NCBI RefSeq assembly: GCF_002101775.1
Contig: NZ_LQPI01000090.1
Span: forward strand, 1 to 64,000
Direction of reading: 5' to 3'
Origin: Mycolicibacter nonchromogenicus
GTDB taxonomy: Bacteria; Actinomycetota; Actinomycetes; Mycobacteriales; Mycobacteriaceae
Length of the DNA stretch: 64,000 bases
The notes under the pieces were generated by a model. It worked only from the letters and a program-made list of their open reading frames with translations. It was not told the origin of the DNA and made no database searches. This document shows positions 7,291 to 16,397 of the stretch, piece by piece. Within the stretch, counting starts at the first letter, position 1. Every line of letters starts with the position of its first letter. The translations under genes and the position numbers were made by a program.

Positions 7291-10200
7291 TTACCGCTTG
7301 TGGGCCAGCTCCTCGGTGTCGTCGGCGTCGCCGCCGCGCGCGAGGGCCGCGGCGGGGCGATGCTGGTCGGCCTTGCCGCCGATCTGCGGCAGCACGTTGA
7401 TCGGCCACCAGAACCAGCGCCCCAGCAGCGCCGCGATCGACGGTGTCATGAACGCCCGCACGATCAAGGTGTCGAACATCAGACCCAGCCCGATGGTGGT
7501 GCCGATCTGGCCGATGATGCGCAGATCGCTGACCGCCATCGACGTCATGGTGAAGGCGAAGACCAGCCCGGCTGAGGTCACCACCTTCCCGGTGCCGCCC
7601 ATCGCCCGGATGATGCCGGTGTGCAGGCCGGCATGGAGCTCCTGTTTGAACCGGGCCACCAACAGCAGGTTGTAGTCCGAACCCACCGCAAGCAGGACGA
7701 TCACGCTCATGACCAGCACCAGCCAGTGCAGCTGGATGCCCAGCAGGTACTGCCACACCAGCACTGCCAACCCGAACGACGCCCCCAGCGACAGTGCCAC
7801 GGTGCCGACGATCACCAACGCGGCGATCAGGGCTCGGGTGATCAGCAGCATGATGATGAAAATCAGGCACAGCGAGGCGATTCCGGCGATCAGCAGGTCA
7901 TAGTAGGAACCGTCGTGCATGTCCTTGAACAGTGACGCGGTACCGCCGAGATAGATCTTGGCGTCCTCGAGCGGTGTGCCCTTGAGCGCTTCCTCCGCCG
8001 CGGTCCGGATCTGGTCGATGTGCGAAATGCCTTCGGCCGTAGCCGGATTGCCCCGATGCGAGATCATCATCCGAACCGCTTTGCCATCCGGGGAGATGAA
8101 CATCTTCATGGCGCGCTTGAAGTCGGGGTTCTCGAACACCTCCGGCGGCAGGTAGAACGAGTCGTCGTTCTTGGCCTCGTCGAACGCCTTGCCCATCGCG
8201 GTGGCGTTGTCGCTCATCTCGTCCATCTGCTCGAAGATCCCGGACATGGTGCTGTGCATCGTCAGCATCATGATCCGCATGGTCTCCATGGTGTCGATCA
8301 TCGGCGGGAACGTGGTCAGCATCTGCGGCAGCAGTGCGTCCATGTCACCCATGTGCGCGATCATCTTGTCCATGCTCTCGCTCATCGGGTCAACGCTGTC
8401 GACGATGTCGAACGCCGAGCGCAGCGAGAAGCAGATCGGGATGTCGTAGCAGTGCGGTTCCCAGTAGAAGTAGTTACGCATGGGCCGCCAGAAGTCTTCG
8501 AAATCGGCGATGTGGTCCCGGATGTCGTAGATCTGGGCCTGCAGTTCGTCCATGTCGACGATCATGTCGTGGGTGATGCCGGCCATCTGACTCATGTAGC
8601 CGTGCATCTGGCGCATGGTGGCGATGGTCTGGGCCATCGCCTCGGCCTGGGTCAGCATGTCGTCCATGCGCTTCTTCTGGAACTGCATGGTCTGCAGCTG
8701 ACCGGCGTTCTGCATGCTGATCTGGAACGGGATCGAGGTGTGTTCCAGCGGGGTGCCCTGCGGGCGGGTGATGGCCTGCACCCGGGAGATGCCGACCACC
8801 TTGAAGATGGACTTGGCAAGCTTGTCGATGATCAGGAAGTCCGACGGGTTGCGCAGGTCGTGATCGGCTTCGACCAGCAGGATCTCGGGCAGCATCCGCG
8901 ACTGCGAGAAATGCCGGTCGGCCGCGAAGAAGCCCTCGTTGGCGGGAATGTCTTTGGGGATGTACTTCCGGTCGTCGTAGGCCGGGTGGTAACCCGGCAG
9001 CGCCAGCAGGCCGACGGCCGCGATCGCCAGTGAGGCGACCAGAACCGGACCCGGCCACCGCACGATCACCGTCGCCACCCGGCGCCAGCCGCGCGTGCTC
9101 GTCGCGCGCTTGGGGTCGAACAGCCCGAACCGGCTGCCGACGGTGATGATCGCCGGGCCCAGCGTCAACGCGGCGAAGACCGAGACGAGCATGCCCACCG
9201 AACACGGGATACCCAGCGTGGAGAAGTAGGGCATCCGGGTGAAGTGCAGACAGAACACCGCTCCGGCGATGGTCAGACCCGAACCCAGGATGACGTGCGC
9301 GACGCCCTCAAATGCCGTGTAGTACGCCGACTCCCGGTCTTCGCCGGCCTGGCGCGCTTCGTGATAGCGGCCGATCAGGAAGATCGCATAGTCGGTACCG
9401 GCGGCGATCGCCAGCGAGACCAGCAGGTTGACGGCGAACGTCGTCAACCCGACCCAGTGATGGTGCCCCATGAACGCCACCACGCCGCTGGCCGCGTTCA
9501 GTTCCACGTAGACCATGCCCAGCAGCAGCGCCACCGTGATGATCGACCGGTAGACGAGCAACAGCATGGTCAGGATCACCAGGATGGTGACCACCATCAT
9601 CTTGAACATCGACTTGTCGCCGGCGTGGTTCATGTCCTTGGCCAGCGCCGCGGTGCCGGTGACGTAGACGGTCAGCCCGGGCGGCTTCTGGACCGAGTCC
9701 ACGATCTGACGAACGGATTCGACGGAATCGTTCGCCTTCGCCTGGCCGATATTGCCGACCAGGTTCAGTTGCACGTACGTCGCTCTGCCGTCGGGGCTTT
9801 GGGCGCCGACGGCGGTCATCGGATCGCCCCAGAAGTCCTGCACGTTCTGGACGTGGTCGGTGTCAGCCCGAAGCTTCTCCACCACTTCGGCGTAGTACTC
9901 GTGCTCGGCGTCGCCGAGCTCGTGGTCGGCCTCCAGCACGATCATCGCGGTGCTGTCGGAGTCCGACTCCTGAAAGACCCTGCCCATCTCCGTCATGGCC
10001 TGCATGGACGGGGCGTCTTGCGGACTCGCCGAGACGGCGTTCTGCCTGCCGACCTCTTCCAGCGGCGGGACGGTGGCCACGAGCACCGCGATCAGCGCCA
10101 GCCACGCCAGGATGATCGGTATGGCGAAGCGGCGGATGGTCCGTGCGATGAACGGTCGCTTCACCTGTTCGTCGGCGCGACGCGGTGCGGGCTGACTCAT
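7291..10200 (-). CDS. mmpL: RND-type lipid/siderophore/drug exporter, MmpL4/MmpL5-like
   Basis: 969-residue inner-membrane transporter of the MmpL family. A short cytoplasmic N-terminus is followed by a helix near residues 28-48, a periplasmic domain, a block of helices containing the proton-relay pair GTDYAIFLIGRY, a second long periplasmic domain rich in Met and Asp with coiled-coil character (AEAMAQTIATMRQM...), and a final helix block with GSDYNLLLVARF. The C-terminal extension is about 35 residues. It overlaps the upstream mmpS by 4 nt (ATGA), so the two are translationally coupled. The divergent TetR and its palindromic operator suggest substrate-induced expression. The substrate cannot be read; family relatives export siderophores and drugs (MmpL4/5). 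Confidence 0.92.
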   Translation of the reverse strand: MSQPAPRRADEQVKRPFIARTIRRFAIPIILAWLALIAVLVATVPPLEEVGRQNAVSASPQDAPSMQAMTEMGRVFQESDSDSTAMIVLEADHELGDAEHEYYAEVVEKLRADTDHVQNVQDFWGDPMTAVGAQSPDGRATYVQLNLVGNIGQAKANDSVESVRQIVDSVQKPPGLTVYVTGTAALAKDMNHAGDKSMFKMMVVTILVILTMLLLVYRSIITVALLLGMVYVELNAASGVVAFMGHHHWVGLTTFAVNLLVSLAIAAGTDYAIFLIGRYHEARQAGEDRESAYYTAFEGVAHVILGSGLTIAGAVFCLHFTRMPYFSTLGIPCSVGMLVSVFAALTLGPAIITVGSRFGLFDPKRATSTRGWRRVATVIVRWPGPVLVASLAIAAVGLLALPGYHPAYDDRKYIPKDIPANEGFFAADRHFSQSRMLPEILLVEADHDLRNPSDFLIIDKLAKSIFKVVGISRVQAITRPQGTPLEHTSIPFQISMQNAGQLQTMQFQKKRMDDMLTQAEAMAQTIATMRQMHGYMSQMAGITHDMIVDMDELQAQIYDIRDHIADFEDFWRPMRNYFYWEPHCYDIPICFSLRSAFDIVDSVDPMSESMDKMIAHMGDMDALLPQMLTTFPPMIDTMETMRIMMLTMHSTMSGIFEQMDEMSDNATAMGKAFDEAKNDDSFYLPPEVFENPDFKRAMKMFISPDGKAVRMMISHRGNPATAEGISHIDQIRTAAEEALKGTPLEDAKIYLGGTASLFKDMHDGSYYDLLIAGIASLCLIFIIMLLITRALIAALVIVGTVALSLGASFGLAVLVWQYLLGIQLHWLVLVMSVIVLLAVGSDYNLLLVARFKQELHAGLHTGIIRAMGGTGKVVTSAGLVFAFTMTSMAVSDLRIIGQIGTTIGLGLMFDTLIVRAFMTPSIAALLGRWFWWPINVLPQIGGKADQHRPAAALARGGDADDTEELAHKR

Positions 10201-10643
10201 GCCGCCTTCAGCAGGCAGAAGGTGTAGGCGTTGACCTCGTTAGAGATTCGTTCCGCCTTCACTTCCCCGTCCACGGTGATGCGACAGCCGATGCTGTTGC
10301 TGTTGCCTTGGGCCATGATGCTTCCCACCACCGCGGCCTGGGTGGTGACGAGCTCGAGCTGCCACGGCAGGGCGACGTCCTGCACACGCTGGGGCTCGGA
10401 GTTGACGTCGAAATAGCTGATGTCGGCCACCGTTCCCGGCGGACCGAAGATCTCGTAGGTGATCCGCTTGGGATTGAACGGCTTGGTCTCGTCGAGCTGA
10501 CCGTCGGAATAGGAGGGCCGATCCTCAGAACCGAACAGGCCGTGGATGCGCGTCACGGCGAATACGGCGACACCGACCACGGCCAATATCACCAGGGGTA
10601 TCCACACCCGGCTCAGCACCTTGAAAATCGGAGTCCCCTTCAC
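10197..10643 (-). CDS. mmpS: MmpS family membrane-anchored accessory protein
   Basis: 148 residues. One N-terminal transmembrane segment (about 10-30) is followed by a periplasmic beta-sandwich domain carrying VTYEIFGPPGTVADISYFD-like and LPWQLELVTT motifs, diagnostic of MmpS4/MmpS5. It probably acts as periplasmic adaptor for the MmpL encoded immediately downstream, with which it shares ATGA. The start is GTG 10643. A TAGGGT -10 box at 10659-10664 on the minus strand gives a very short leader. Confidence 0.92.
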   Translation of the reverse strand: MKGTPIFKVLSRVWIPLVILAVVGVAVFAVTRIHGLFGSEDRPSYSDGQLDETKPFNPKRITYEIFGPPGTVADISYFDVNSEPQRVQDVALPWQLELVTTQAAVVGSIMAQGNSNSIGCRITVDGEVKAERISNEVNAYTFCLLKAA

Positions 10644-10658
10644 CAGACATCTTTGGGT

Positions 10659-10664
10659 ACCCTA
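10659..10664 (-). promoter_or_regulatory. Putative -10 box of mmpS-mmpL
   Basis: The minus strand reads TAGGGT, placing transcription start roughly 8-10 nt before the mmpS GTG. The TetR operator at 10717-10735 lies about 55 nt upstream of it. Confidence 0.4.
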
Positions 10665-10716
10665 ACCCACGTCGACGAGCGTAAGCGCACGCTACAACAC
10701 TTCCGCGCGCGCCCGC

Positions 10717-10735
10717 AACGCACATCGTGTGCGTT
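10717..10735. promoter_or_regulatory. Perfect palindromic TetR operator
   Basis: AACGCACA-TCG-TGTGCGTT: 8-bp perfect arms around a 3-bp spacer, in the divergent gap between mmpS and tetR. Its right end touches the tetR -10 box, so binding would block tetR directly and could repress mmpSL from upstream. Confidence 0.75.
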
Positions 10736-10740
10736 ATCCT
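10735..10740 (+). promoter_or_regulatory. -10 box of leaderless tetR promoter
   Basis: TATCCT followed by 6 nt and then GTG 10747. It shares its first base with the palindromic operator. Confidence 0.6.
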
Positions 10741-10746
10741 CGCGCT

Positions 10747-11415
10747 GTGCGTCCGGCCACCTTCCAACGCGCCCGCAGCGACGAGAAGAAGCGTCAGCGG
10801 GCCGAAGCGCTGATGGAGGCGGCACGCTCGGTGGCCTCGGAGACCGGTGTCGCCTCGGTGACGCTGACGGCGGTCGCGAGCCGCGCCGGGGTGCACTACT
10901 CCGCGGTGCGGCGCTACTTCAGCTCGCACAAGGAGGTGTTGCTGCGACTGGCCGCCGAGAGTTGGGAGCGCTGGTCGGCCACCGTCTGCGCAGCGCTGAA
11001 CGAGCCCGGCCCGATGTCGCCGGCGCGAGTGGCCACCACGCTGACCAGCGGATTGGTCGCCGACCCCCTGTTCTGCGACATGCTGGCCAATCTGCACCTG
11101 CACCTGGAGCACGAGGTCGACGCCGAGCGGGTCATGGAAGTGCGTCGCAAGAGCTCTGCGGCGGGGCTGGCCATGGCCGATGCCATCGAGCGGGCCCTGC
11201 CCGGCCTCGGCAAGGAAGGCGCGCTGGACCTGCTGCTCGCCGCGTACTCGCTGGCGGCGCCGTTGTGGCAGATCGCCCATCCCCCGGCAGACCTCGCCGA
11301 TGACGACGCGCTTGAATCTCAGGTTCCGGCGGAGTGGAATGTGGACTTCGCCACCGCATTGACCCGGCTGCTCACCGCCACCTGCCACGGCCTCTTGCGG
11401 CCGCGTACTGACTGA
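10747..11415 (+). CDS. TetR family repressor, likely regulator of mmpS-mmpL
   Basis: 222 residues. An N-terminal TetR DNA-binding domain occupies about residues 14-60, with the HTH SVTLTAVASRAGVHYSAVRRYFSSH. The C-terminal helical ligand-binding domain resembles the mycobacterial TetR type with several Leu-rich helices. Start GTG 10747 is preferred over GTG 10729 because the latter lies inside the operator, and because TATCCT sits 6 nt upstream, giving a leaderless mRNA. It is divergent from mmpS-mmpL, the usual arrangement for efflux regulators. The ligand is unknown. Confidence 0.88.
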   Translation: MRPATFQRARSDEKKRQRAEALMEAARSVASETGVASVTLTAVASRAGVHYSAVRRYFSSHKEVLLRLAAESWERWSATVCAALNEPGPMSPARVATTLTSGLVADPLFCDMLANLHLHLEHEVDAERVMEVRRKSSAAGLAMADAIERALPGLGKEGALDLLLAAYSLAAPLWQIAHPPADLADDDALESQVPAEWNVDFATALTRLLTATCHGLLRPRTD

Positions 11416-11489
11416 CGGCGGACAGCTCCCTCGCCGATCCCGAGCCGAACATCCGGCCGCCTTGCAGGGCTTTCGCGGCCGTGGTATCA

Positions 11490-11517
11490 GAAATCTGTAT
11501 CAGGAAATACAGATTTC
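11490..11517. promoter_or_regulatory. Perfect AT-rich inverted repeat, probable operator
   Basis: GAAATCTGTAT-N6-ATACAGATTTC: 11-bp perfect arms. The A/T-rich stem without a T tract looks like a protein-binding site rather than a terminator. GTATCAG also occurs twice in direct orientation (11484-11490 and 11497-11503). It could control the short ORF or the DMT-MmpL-Eis genes downstream. Confidence 0.55.
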
Positions 11518-11538
11518 CTTTCGGGAGTTGGGGAGGTT

Positions 11539-11706
11539 ATGTGTCGCAAATGTTCACCGGCCGGACTGCGGACGCGTTCGCTGCGCGCCCCGCCGTCGCA
11601 CGGCCACCACTGGGTGTTTCCGATCGGAGTCGCGGGGTACTCAGCCGCCAGGCATTTCTCGGCGAGAACCGCGACACCGACAAGCAGTGACACCAAGCCC
11701 GTTTGA
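11539..11706 (+). CDS. Possible 55-residue small protein
   Basis: ATG 11539 is preceded by GGGGAGGTT and opens a 55-codon frame, MCRKCSPAGLRTRS... ending TSSDTKPV. The product is basic, with a CxxC near the start and a HGHHW segment, but no recognised family. Placement directly after the palindrome at 11490-11517 makes a regulated small ORF plausible. It may also be fortuitous. Confidence 0.3.
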   Translation: MCRKCSPAGLRTRSLRAPPSHGHHWVFPIGVAGYSAARHFSARTATPTSSDTKPV

Positions 11707-11816
11707 TCGACGTCAGGGGGCGGCGGGAAACGAAGCGGCCAACGCCTGACTGACACCAGTTCAGCCGGCAATGTGACAGCGCATCGCCGGCCGACCGCGT
11801 CACGGAGGTACTGCGC

Positions 11817-12743
11817 ATGGTCAAGGCGTGCATCGCCTCGCTGCTCGCGTTGAGTTCTGCCGCGTGCATCGCGCTCGGCGACATCCTGCAGCAGCGCGCC
11901 GCGTATCGCTTCAACGGACAACACCTGGGTTATCTCGACCTGCTGGCGCGATTGGTCCGCGACCGGCAGTGGCGTTGGGGCGCGGTGCTGCTGGCCGCGA
12001 GCATCGGACTGCAGGCCGCGGCCCTGAGCCAGTACTCGGTACTGCTGGTGCAGGCGCTGCTCGTGCCCTCGGTGCTGTTCGCGCTGGTGATCAATGCCCG
12101 GTGGACCCACCGACCGATGAGCGCCTACGAGTGGACCTGGGGCGGCCTGCTCACCGCCGCCGTCATCGCGATCGTCACCGTAGGACACCCCCGCCCCGGC
12201 CTTTCCGAGGTGCCCGGCCACACCTGGGCCACCGTGGCTGTGGTCTTCGGGCCGCTGCTGCTGGCCTGCATCGCCTACACACGACATCGACACGGCGCCC
12301 TGTCAGCGGTCCTGCTGGCATTCGTGGCGGGATCGCTGTGGGGGGTGTTCGCCGTCCTCGCCAAACAGGTCACCGGCATGCTGGGCGACGGGCTGGCCGA
12401 AGTGGCCCGCGCACCTGAGCTCTATGGCTGCCTGCTGGCCGTGGCCGGCGGCCTGGTGTTGGGACAGGCGGCGTTTCGGGCCGGGCCGCTCACCGCGTCC
12501 ATGCCGGCGCTGGAGGTGTCGCAGCCGGTGGTGGCGGCGGCACTGGGCGTCTGGCTTCTGGGCGAGACGATCAATACCGGCCGCCTGCCGCTGCTCATCT
12601 TGTCAGCGGCGTCGCTGGTGATGGTGACGGCAATCGTCAAGCTCGCCCGTGTCGAAGCCGCCGAAGCGAACGAGAACCCGAATGGCGGGCAGGTTCGGAG
12701 ACCGCCGACAGGCTCGGGCACACCGCAGCGTGTGACCGCGTAA
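11817..12743 (+). CDS. DMT superfamily (EamA-like) membrane transporter
   Basis: 308-residue inner-membrane protein with about nine to ten hydrophobic helices in two halves, the second reading LLAVAGGLVLGQAAFRAGPL...ALEVSQPVVAAALGVWLLGE, the typical EamA repeat ending. The tail of about 30 residues is hydrophilic. ATG 11817 has GGAGG 9 nt upstream. The gene ends 26 nt before an mmpL gene, which in turn ends 45 nt before an Eis-like acetyltransferase, so the three probably form an operon. Substrate is unknown. Confidence 0.82.
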   Translation: MVKACIASLLALSSAACIALGDILQQRAAYRFNGQHLGYLDLLARLVRDRQWRWGAVLLAASIGLQAAALSQYSVLLVQALLVPSVLFALVINARWTHRPMSAYEWTWGGLLTAAVIAIVTVGHPRPGLSEVPGHTWATVAVVFGPLLLACIAYTRHRHGALSAVLLAFVAGSLWGVFAVLAKQVTGMLGDGLAEVARAPELYGCLLAVAGGLVLGQAAFRAGPLTASMPALEVSQPVVAAALGVWLLGETINTGRLPLLILSAASLVMVTAIVKLARVEAAEANENPNGGQVRRPPTGSGTPQRVTA

Positions 12744-12769
12744 GCCGAACAGCAGAAGGGAGGCCGGAG

Positions 12770-15112
12770 ATGCTGCGAGCAGTCACTCGACTTGCCATCG
12801 CCGCCCCGCGCCGGACCGTTGCGTTCGCCGCGCTGTTCGCGCTGGCGGCCGCGATCTTCGGGCTCCCGGTGGTGAACCAGCTCTCGGCGGGCGGCTTCCA
12901 GGACCCGACGTCGGAGTCGGCCCAGGCAACCGAGCTGCTGCGGGACAAGTTCGACCAAACCGACCAGAAGATGCTGCTGGTGGTGACCGCCCCCGGTGGT
13001 GTTCGCAGCGAGCAGGCCCGCGCCGTCGCCACCGAGATCGTCGACCACCTGAAGCACTCGGAGTGGGTGCTCGACGTCTCCTCGGCGTGGACGTCGCCGC
13101 CACGGACCGCCGACGCACTGGTGAGCAAGGACTCGCGCTCGGGGTTGGTGGTGGCCAACCTCAAAGGCGGGGAGAACGAGGCCCCGAAATACGCCGAGCA
13201 GCTCGCCCGCGACCTGGCCTATGACCGCGATGACGGCGTCACCGTTCAAGCCGGCGGCATGGCGGTGGCCTACGCCCAGATCACCCGGCAGAACGAACAC
13301 GACCTGTGGCTGATGGAAGCCCTCGCGATTCCCCTGAGCTTCGCGGTGTTGGTCTGGGTGTTCGGCGGCCTGGCCGCGGCAGTGCTGCCGATCTGCCTGG
13401 GCGCCTTGGCAATAGTCGGCACCATGTCGGTGCTACGGCTGATCAACGCCGTGACCGAAGTGTCGACATATGCGCTGGATCTGAGCATCGCGATGGGCCT
13501 GGCCCTCGCCATCGACTACACCCTGCTGATCATCAGCCGCTACCGCGAGGAACTGGCCCAGCGCAGCGACCGGGAACAGGCACTGCTGCAGACCATGACG
13601 ACCGCTGGGCGCACCGTGTTGTTCTCGGCCACCACGGTGGGGTTGTCGATGGCGGTGATGGCCCTGTTCCCGATGACGCTGTTGAAATCGGCCGCCTACA
13701 CCGTGGTGGCCACCGCGGCGATCGTGGCGATAGCCGCGGTGGTGGTGACCCCGGCGGCCATGGTCCTGCTGGGGCCGCGACTCGATGCCCTCGACGTACG
13801 CGGTCTGACACATCGCGTGCTGTTCGGCATGGCACCCAGGCGCGGTCCGGCCTACGAGCTGGCCGGTTGGGTGTTCTGGTACCGGTCGACGAAATTCGTG
13901 TTGCGCCACGCAGTTCCAGCCGCCACCGCCGTCGTGGCGCTGTTGCTGTTGCTCGGCGCGCCGTTCCTCGGCGTGAAATGGGGGTTCCCCGACGAGCGGG
14001 TGCTGCCCGAATCCGCGTCGTCGCGGCACGTCGCCGAGATGCTGGAGAACGACTTCGTCAGTGACGTGGGTATCGCGGTGTCCGTGGTGATCCCCGATGC
14101 CGACGGGCTGAGCGCCGCAGACCTCGGGCGATATGCGGGCGAGCTCTCGCGGCAGCCGGACGTTGCGGCGGTGACCGCACCCACCGGAACGTACGTCGCC
14201 GGGCACCGGAGCGGTCCACCGGCCGCACCCACCGGCATCGCCGACGGCAGCGCGTTCGTGACGGTGGCCAGCACCGCCCCGTTGTTCTCCGACGCCTCCA
14301 ACGCCCAACTGGACCGGCTGCACGAGGTCGCCGCACCGCAGGGACGCTCGGTGCAGCTGGCGGGATTGGCGCAGACCAACCGCGACAGCATCGACGCACT
14401 CACCACCCGGTTGCCGGTCGCGCTCGGGCTGATCGCCGTGGTCACCTTCGCGCTGCTGTTCGTACTCACCGGCAGTGTGGTGCTGCCGTTGCAGGCGCTG
14501 GCCTGCAATCTGCTGTCCCTGACGGCCGCATTCGGCGCCATGGTGTGGATCTTCCAAGACGGGCACCTCGGGGCATTGGGCACCACACCCACCGGCACCT
14601 TGAACGTCAACATCCCCGTGTTGCTGTTCTGCATCGCCTTCGGGCTGTCCATGGACTACGAGATCTTCCTGATCTCGCGGATACACGAATACCTGATCGC
14701 CGCCAAAGCCGCCTCGCCACCGCGGACCCCTGCCGAGGCCCGGGCCGCCATCGACACCAGCACCACCCTCGGCCTGGCCGGCATCGGCCGGGTGGTCACC
14801 GCTGCGGCCCTGGTGATGTCGATTTCCTTTGCCGCACTGATACCCGCGCACATCTCCTTCATGCGGATGCTCGGGCTCGGACTGACGCTGGCCGTGCTGG
14901 CCGACGCCACCCTGGTGCGAATGGTCCTGGTGCCGGCCTTCATTCATCTGGCCGGCCCATGGACCTGGTGGGCGCCCAAACCCGTGGCGCGGCTGCATCA
15001 GCGCTTGGTGCCCGGCCGTAGGGCCGCCGCGGCCGGACCGCCCGGATTTGCCGGTGCGCCAACGCGGTCCGCTGCAACACCTGACCCGGAGTGCGTCGGC
15101 GTCCCGCCGTGA
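12770..15112 (+). CDS. MmpL family RND transporter (short type)
   Basis: 780-residue MMPL transporter, shorter than the MmpL4/5 type because the second periplasmic loop is reduced. Visible landmarks are the first helix at about 12-35, the relay motif AIDYTLLIISRY in the first helix block, an HEVAAPQGRSVQLAGLAQT-type periplasmic domain and SMDYEIFLISRI in the second block. The start has GGGAGGCCGGAG just upstream. Unlike the mmpL at 7291 it has no mmpS partner. It sits between a DMT transporter and an Eis-like acetyltransferase on the same strand. Substrate cannot be inferred. Confidence 0.9.
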   Translation: MLRAVTRLAIAAPRRTVAFAALFALAAAIFGLPVVNQLSAGGFQDPTSESAQATELLRDKFDQTDQKMLLVVTAPGGVRSEQARAVATEIVDHLKHSEWVLDVSSAWTSPPRTADALVSKDSRSGLVVANLKGGENEAPKYAEQLARDLAYDRDDGVTVQAGGMAVAYAQITRQNEHDLWLMEALAIPLSFAVLVWVFGGLAAAVLPICLGALAIVGTMSVLRLINAVTEVSTYALDLSIAMGLALAIDYTLLIISRYREELAQRSDREQALLQTMTTAGRTVLFSATTVGLSMAVMALFPMTLLKSAAYTVVATAAIVAIAAVVVTPAAMVLLGPRLDALDVRGLTHRVLFGMAPRRGPAYELAGWVFWYRSTKFVLRHAVPAATAVVALLLLLGAPFLGVKWGFPDERVLPESASSRHVAEMLENDFVSDVGIAVSVVIPDADGLSAADLGRYAGELSRQPDVAAVTAPTGTYVAGHRSGPPAAPTGIADGSAFVTVASTAPLFSDASNAQLDRLHEVAAPQGRSVQLAGLAQTNRDSIDALTTRLPVALGLIAVVTFALLFVLTGSVVLPLQALACNLLSLTAAFGAMVWIFQDGHLGALGTTPTGTLNVNIPVLLFCIAFGLSMDYEIFLISRIHEYLIAAKAASPPRTPAEARAAIDTSTTLGLAGIGRVVTAAALVMSISFAALIPAHISFMRMLGLGLTLAVLADATLVRMVLVPAFIHLAGPWTWWAPKPVARLHQRLVPGRRAAAAGPPGFAGAPTRSAATPDPECVGVPP

Positions 15113-15157
15113 CATGGACCGACGCACCGATCTCTGAGCAGCCACCAAGGAGGGACG

Positions 15158-16393
15158 ATGAACACCACGGACAACATCAGGATCCGACTGGCCACCGATG
15201 AGGACTGGCCGGCGGTCTACCGCAATCAGGCCCGCATCTACGGGACCTCGGCGGACACCGGGGACATCGAGGCGTGGAAACGGCGCGTCAAGCTGGGCGA
15301 CATCCTGGTCGCCGAAGACGTCTCCGATCCCCAGCACCCGTTTCTGGTCGGCACCTCGCTGTACTACCGGCTGCACCTCACCGTTCCGGGCGGCGCCAGC
15401 CTGGACGCCGCCTGGCTGGCCATGATCACCGTCGCCGCCACCCATCAGAACAGGGGAATCTGGCAACAGATCAGCGCGCAGGGCTTCGGGATCCTGCAGG
15501 AGCGCGGCTATCCGATTCTGTGCGGTGTTCCGACCCAGCCGCCCGCCTACGAGATCATGGGCGCCGGCGTCGCCAGCTACTGCCGCAAGTACCACGTCGA
15601 CCCGCACTCAGCGGAACTGCGCACTCCGCCGGGCACCAACCGGGCGCGCGAGGTGACCGCCGACGAGGCACGGCATCTGCTGCCCGAACTCTTCGACCGC
15701 TGGTGCGCCAAGACCCACGGCGAACTGACCCGCGACGCCGCCTGGTGGGACGACTTCTTGGAAGACCGTGAGTCACAACGCGATACCGCGTCACCGCTGA
15801 ACTTCGTCATCCATCCGGACGGGTTTCTGACCTACCGGGTGATGGGGGCGCGGGCACACGCGTTTCGGCCGCCGTTCGGCACCGTGGTCATTCAGGACTT
15901 CTGCCCCATCACCGATGAAGCCCATACCGAACTGCTCGCCACACTGTCCGGCTTCGAGATCTTCGACAACATCGTCATCGAAGTCCCGGTCGACGATCCG
16001 CTTCCCCTCAAGCTCAAGGATCAGGCGGCGGCCAAGACGGCGGGGCTCAGCGATTTTCTGTGGATCAGGATCATGAAGGTGCCCGAAGTGCTCGCCGCCC
16101 GCACCTACTCCGCCGATGTCGACCTGGTCCTGGAGGTCGAGGACCCGCTGACCGTCGCCGGGGGACGATTCCGCCTGCAGACCCGCGACGGCATGGGCAA
16201 ATGCACGCCCGATGACGGTCCCGCCGACATCCGACTCGGCCTCGGCGAGCTGGGCACCATCTTCATGGGCGCCCATCGCGCTTCCGAGCTGCACCGGGCA
16301 CACCGCATCACCGAACTGCGCGACGGGGCGATGCGCGAGCTGGACGCGGCCTTCTGCACCGAGCGGGCACCGCACTGCAGCACGCTCTTCTGA
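15158..16393 (+). CDS. Eis-family GNAT N-acetyltransferase
   Basis: 411 residues, close to the 402 of M. tuberculosis Eis. The N-terminal GNAT domain has the acetyl-CoA site MITVAATHQNRGIWQQISAQ (about residues 88-107). It is followed by a second GNAT-like domain and a C-terminal SCP2-like domain, and the chain ends in Phe, whose carboxylate is catalytic in Eis. Eis proteins acetylate multiple amines of aminoglycosides and other polyamines and form hexamers. ATG 15158 has AGGAGGG 6 nt upstream. Co-orientation with two exporters suggests a shared detoxification or export role, which is an inference. Confidence 0.88.
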   Translation: MNTTDNIRIRLATDEDWPAVYRNQARIYGTSADTGDIEAWKRRVKLGDILVAEDVSDPQHPFLVGTSLYYRLHLTVPGGASLDAAWLAMITVAATHQNRGIWQQISAQGFGILQERGYPILCGVPTQPPAYEIMGAGVASYCRKYHVDPHSAELRTPPGTNRAREVTADEARHLLPELFDRWCAKTHGELTRDAAWWDDFLEDRESQRDTASPLNFVIHPDGFLTYRVMGARAHAFRPPFGTVVIQDFCPITDEAHTELLATLSGFEIFDNIVIEVPVDDPLPLKLKDQAAAKTAGLSDFLWIRIMKVPEVLAARTYSADVDLVLEVEDPLTVAGGRFRLQTRDGMGKCTPDDGPADIRLGLGELGTIFMGAHRASELHRAHRITELRDGAMRELDAAFCTERAPHCSTLF

Positions 16394-16397
16394 CGCG

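Larger units (their letters stand above)
11416..11816. other. 400-bp gap with palindrome and a possible short ORF
   Basis: Between tetR and the DMT transporter. It contains the AT-rich palindrome at 11490-11517 and a possible 55-codon ORF at 11539-11706 with a good ribosome site. A GGAGG site before 11817 belongs to the DMT gene. I see no other gene or repeat. Confidence 0.6.

Noticed and set aside
10729..10746. GTG 10729 as tetR start
   Set aside because: It lies within the operator and upstream of the TATCCT -10 box; GTG 10747 fits better.
13433..15607. 724-codon minus-strand frame opposite the second mmpL
   Set aside because: Crosses mmpL and the Eis gene; no domain or start signals.
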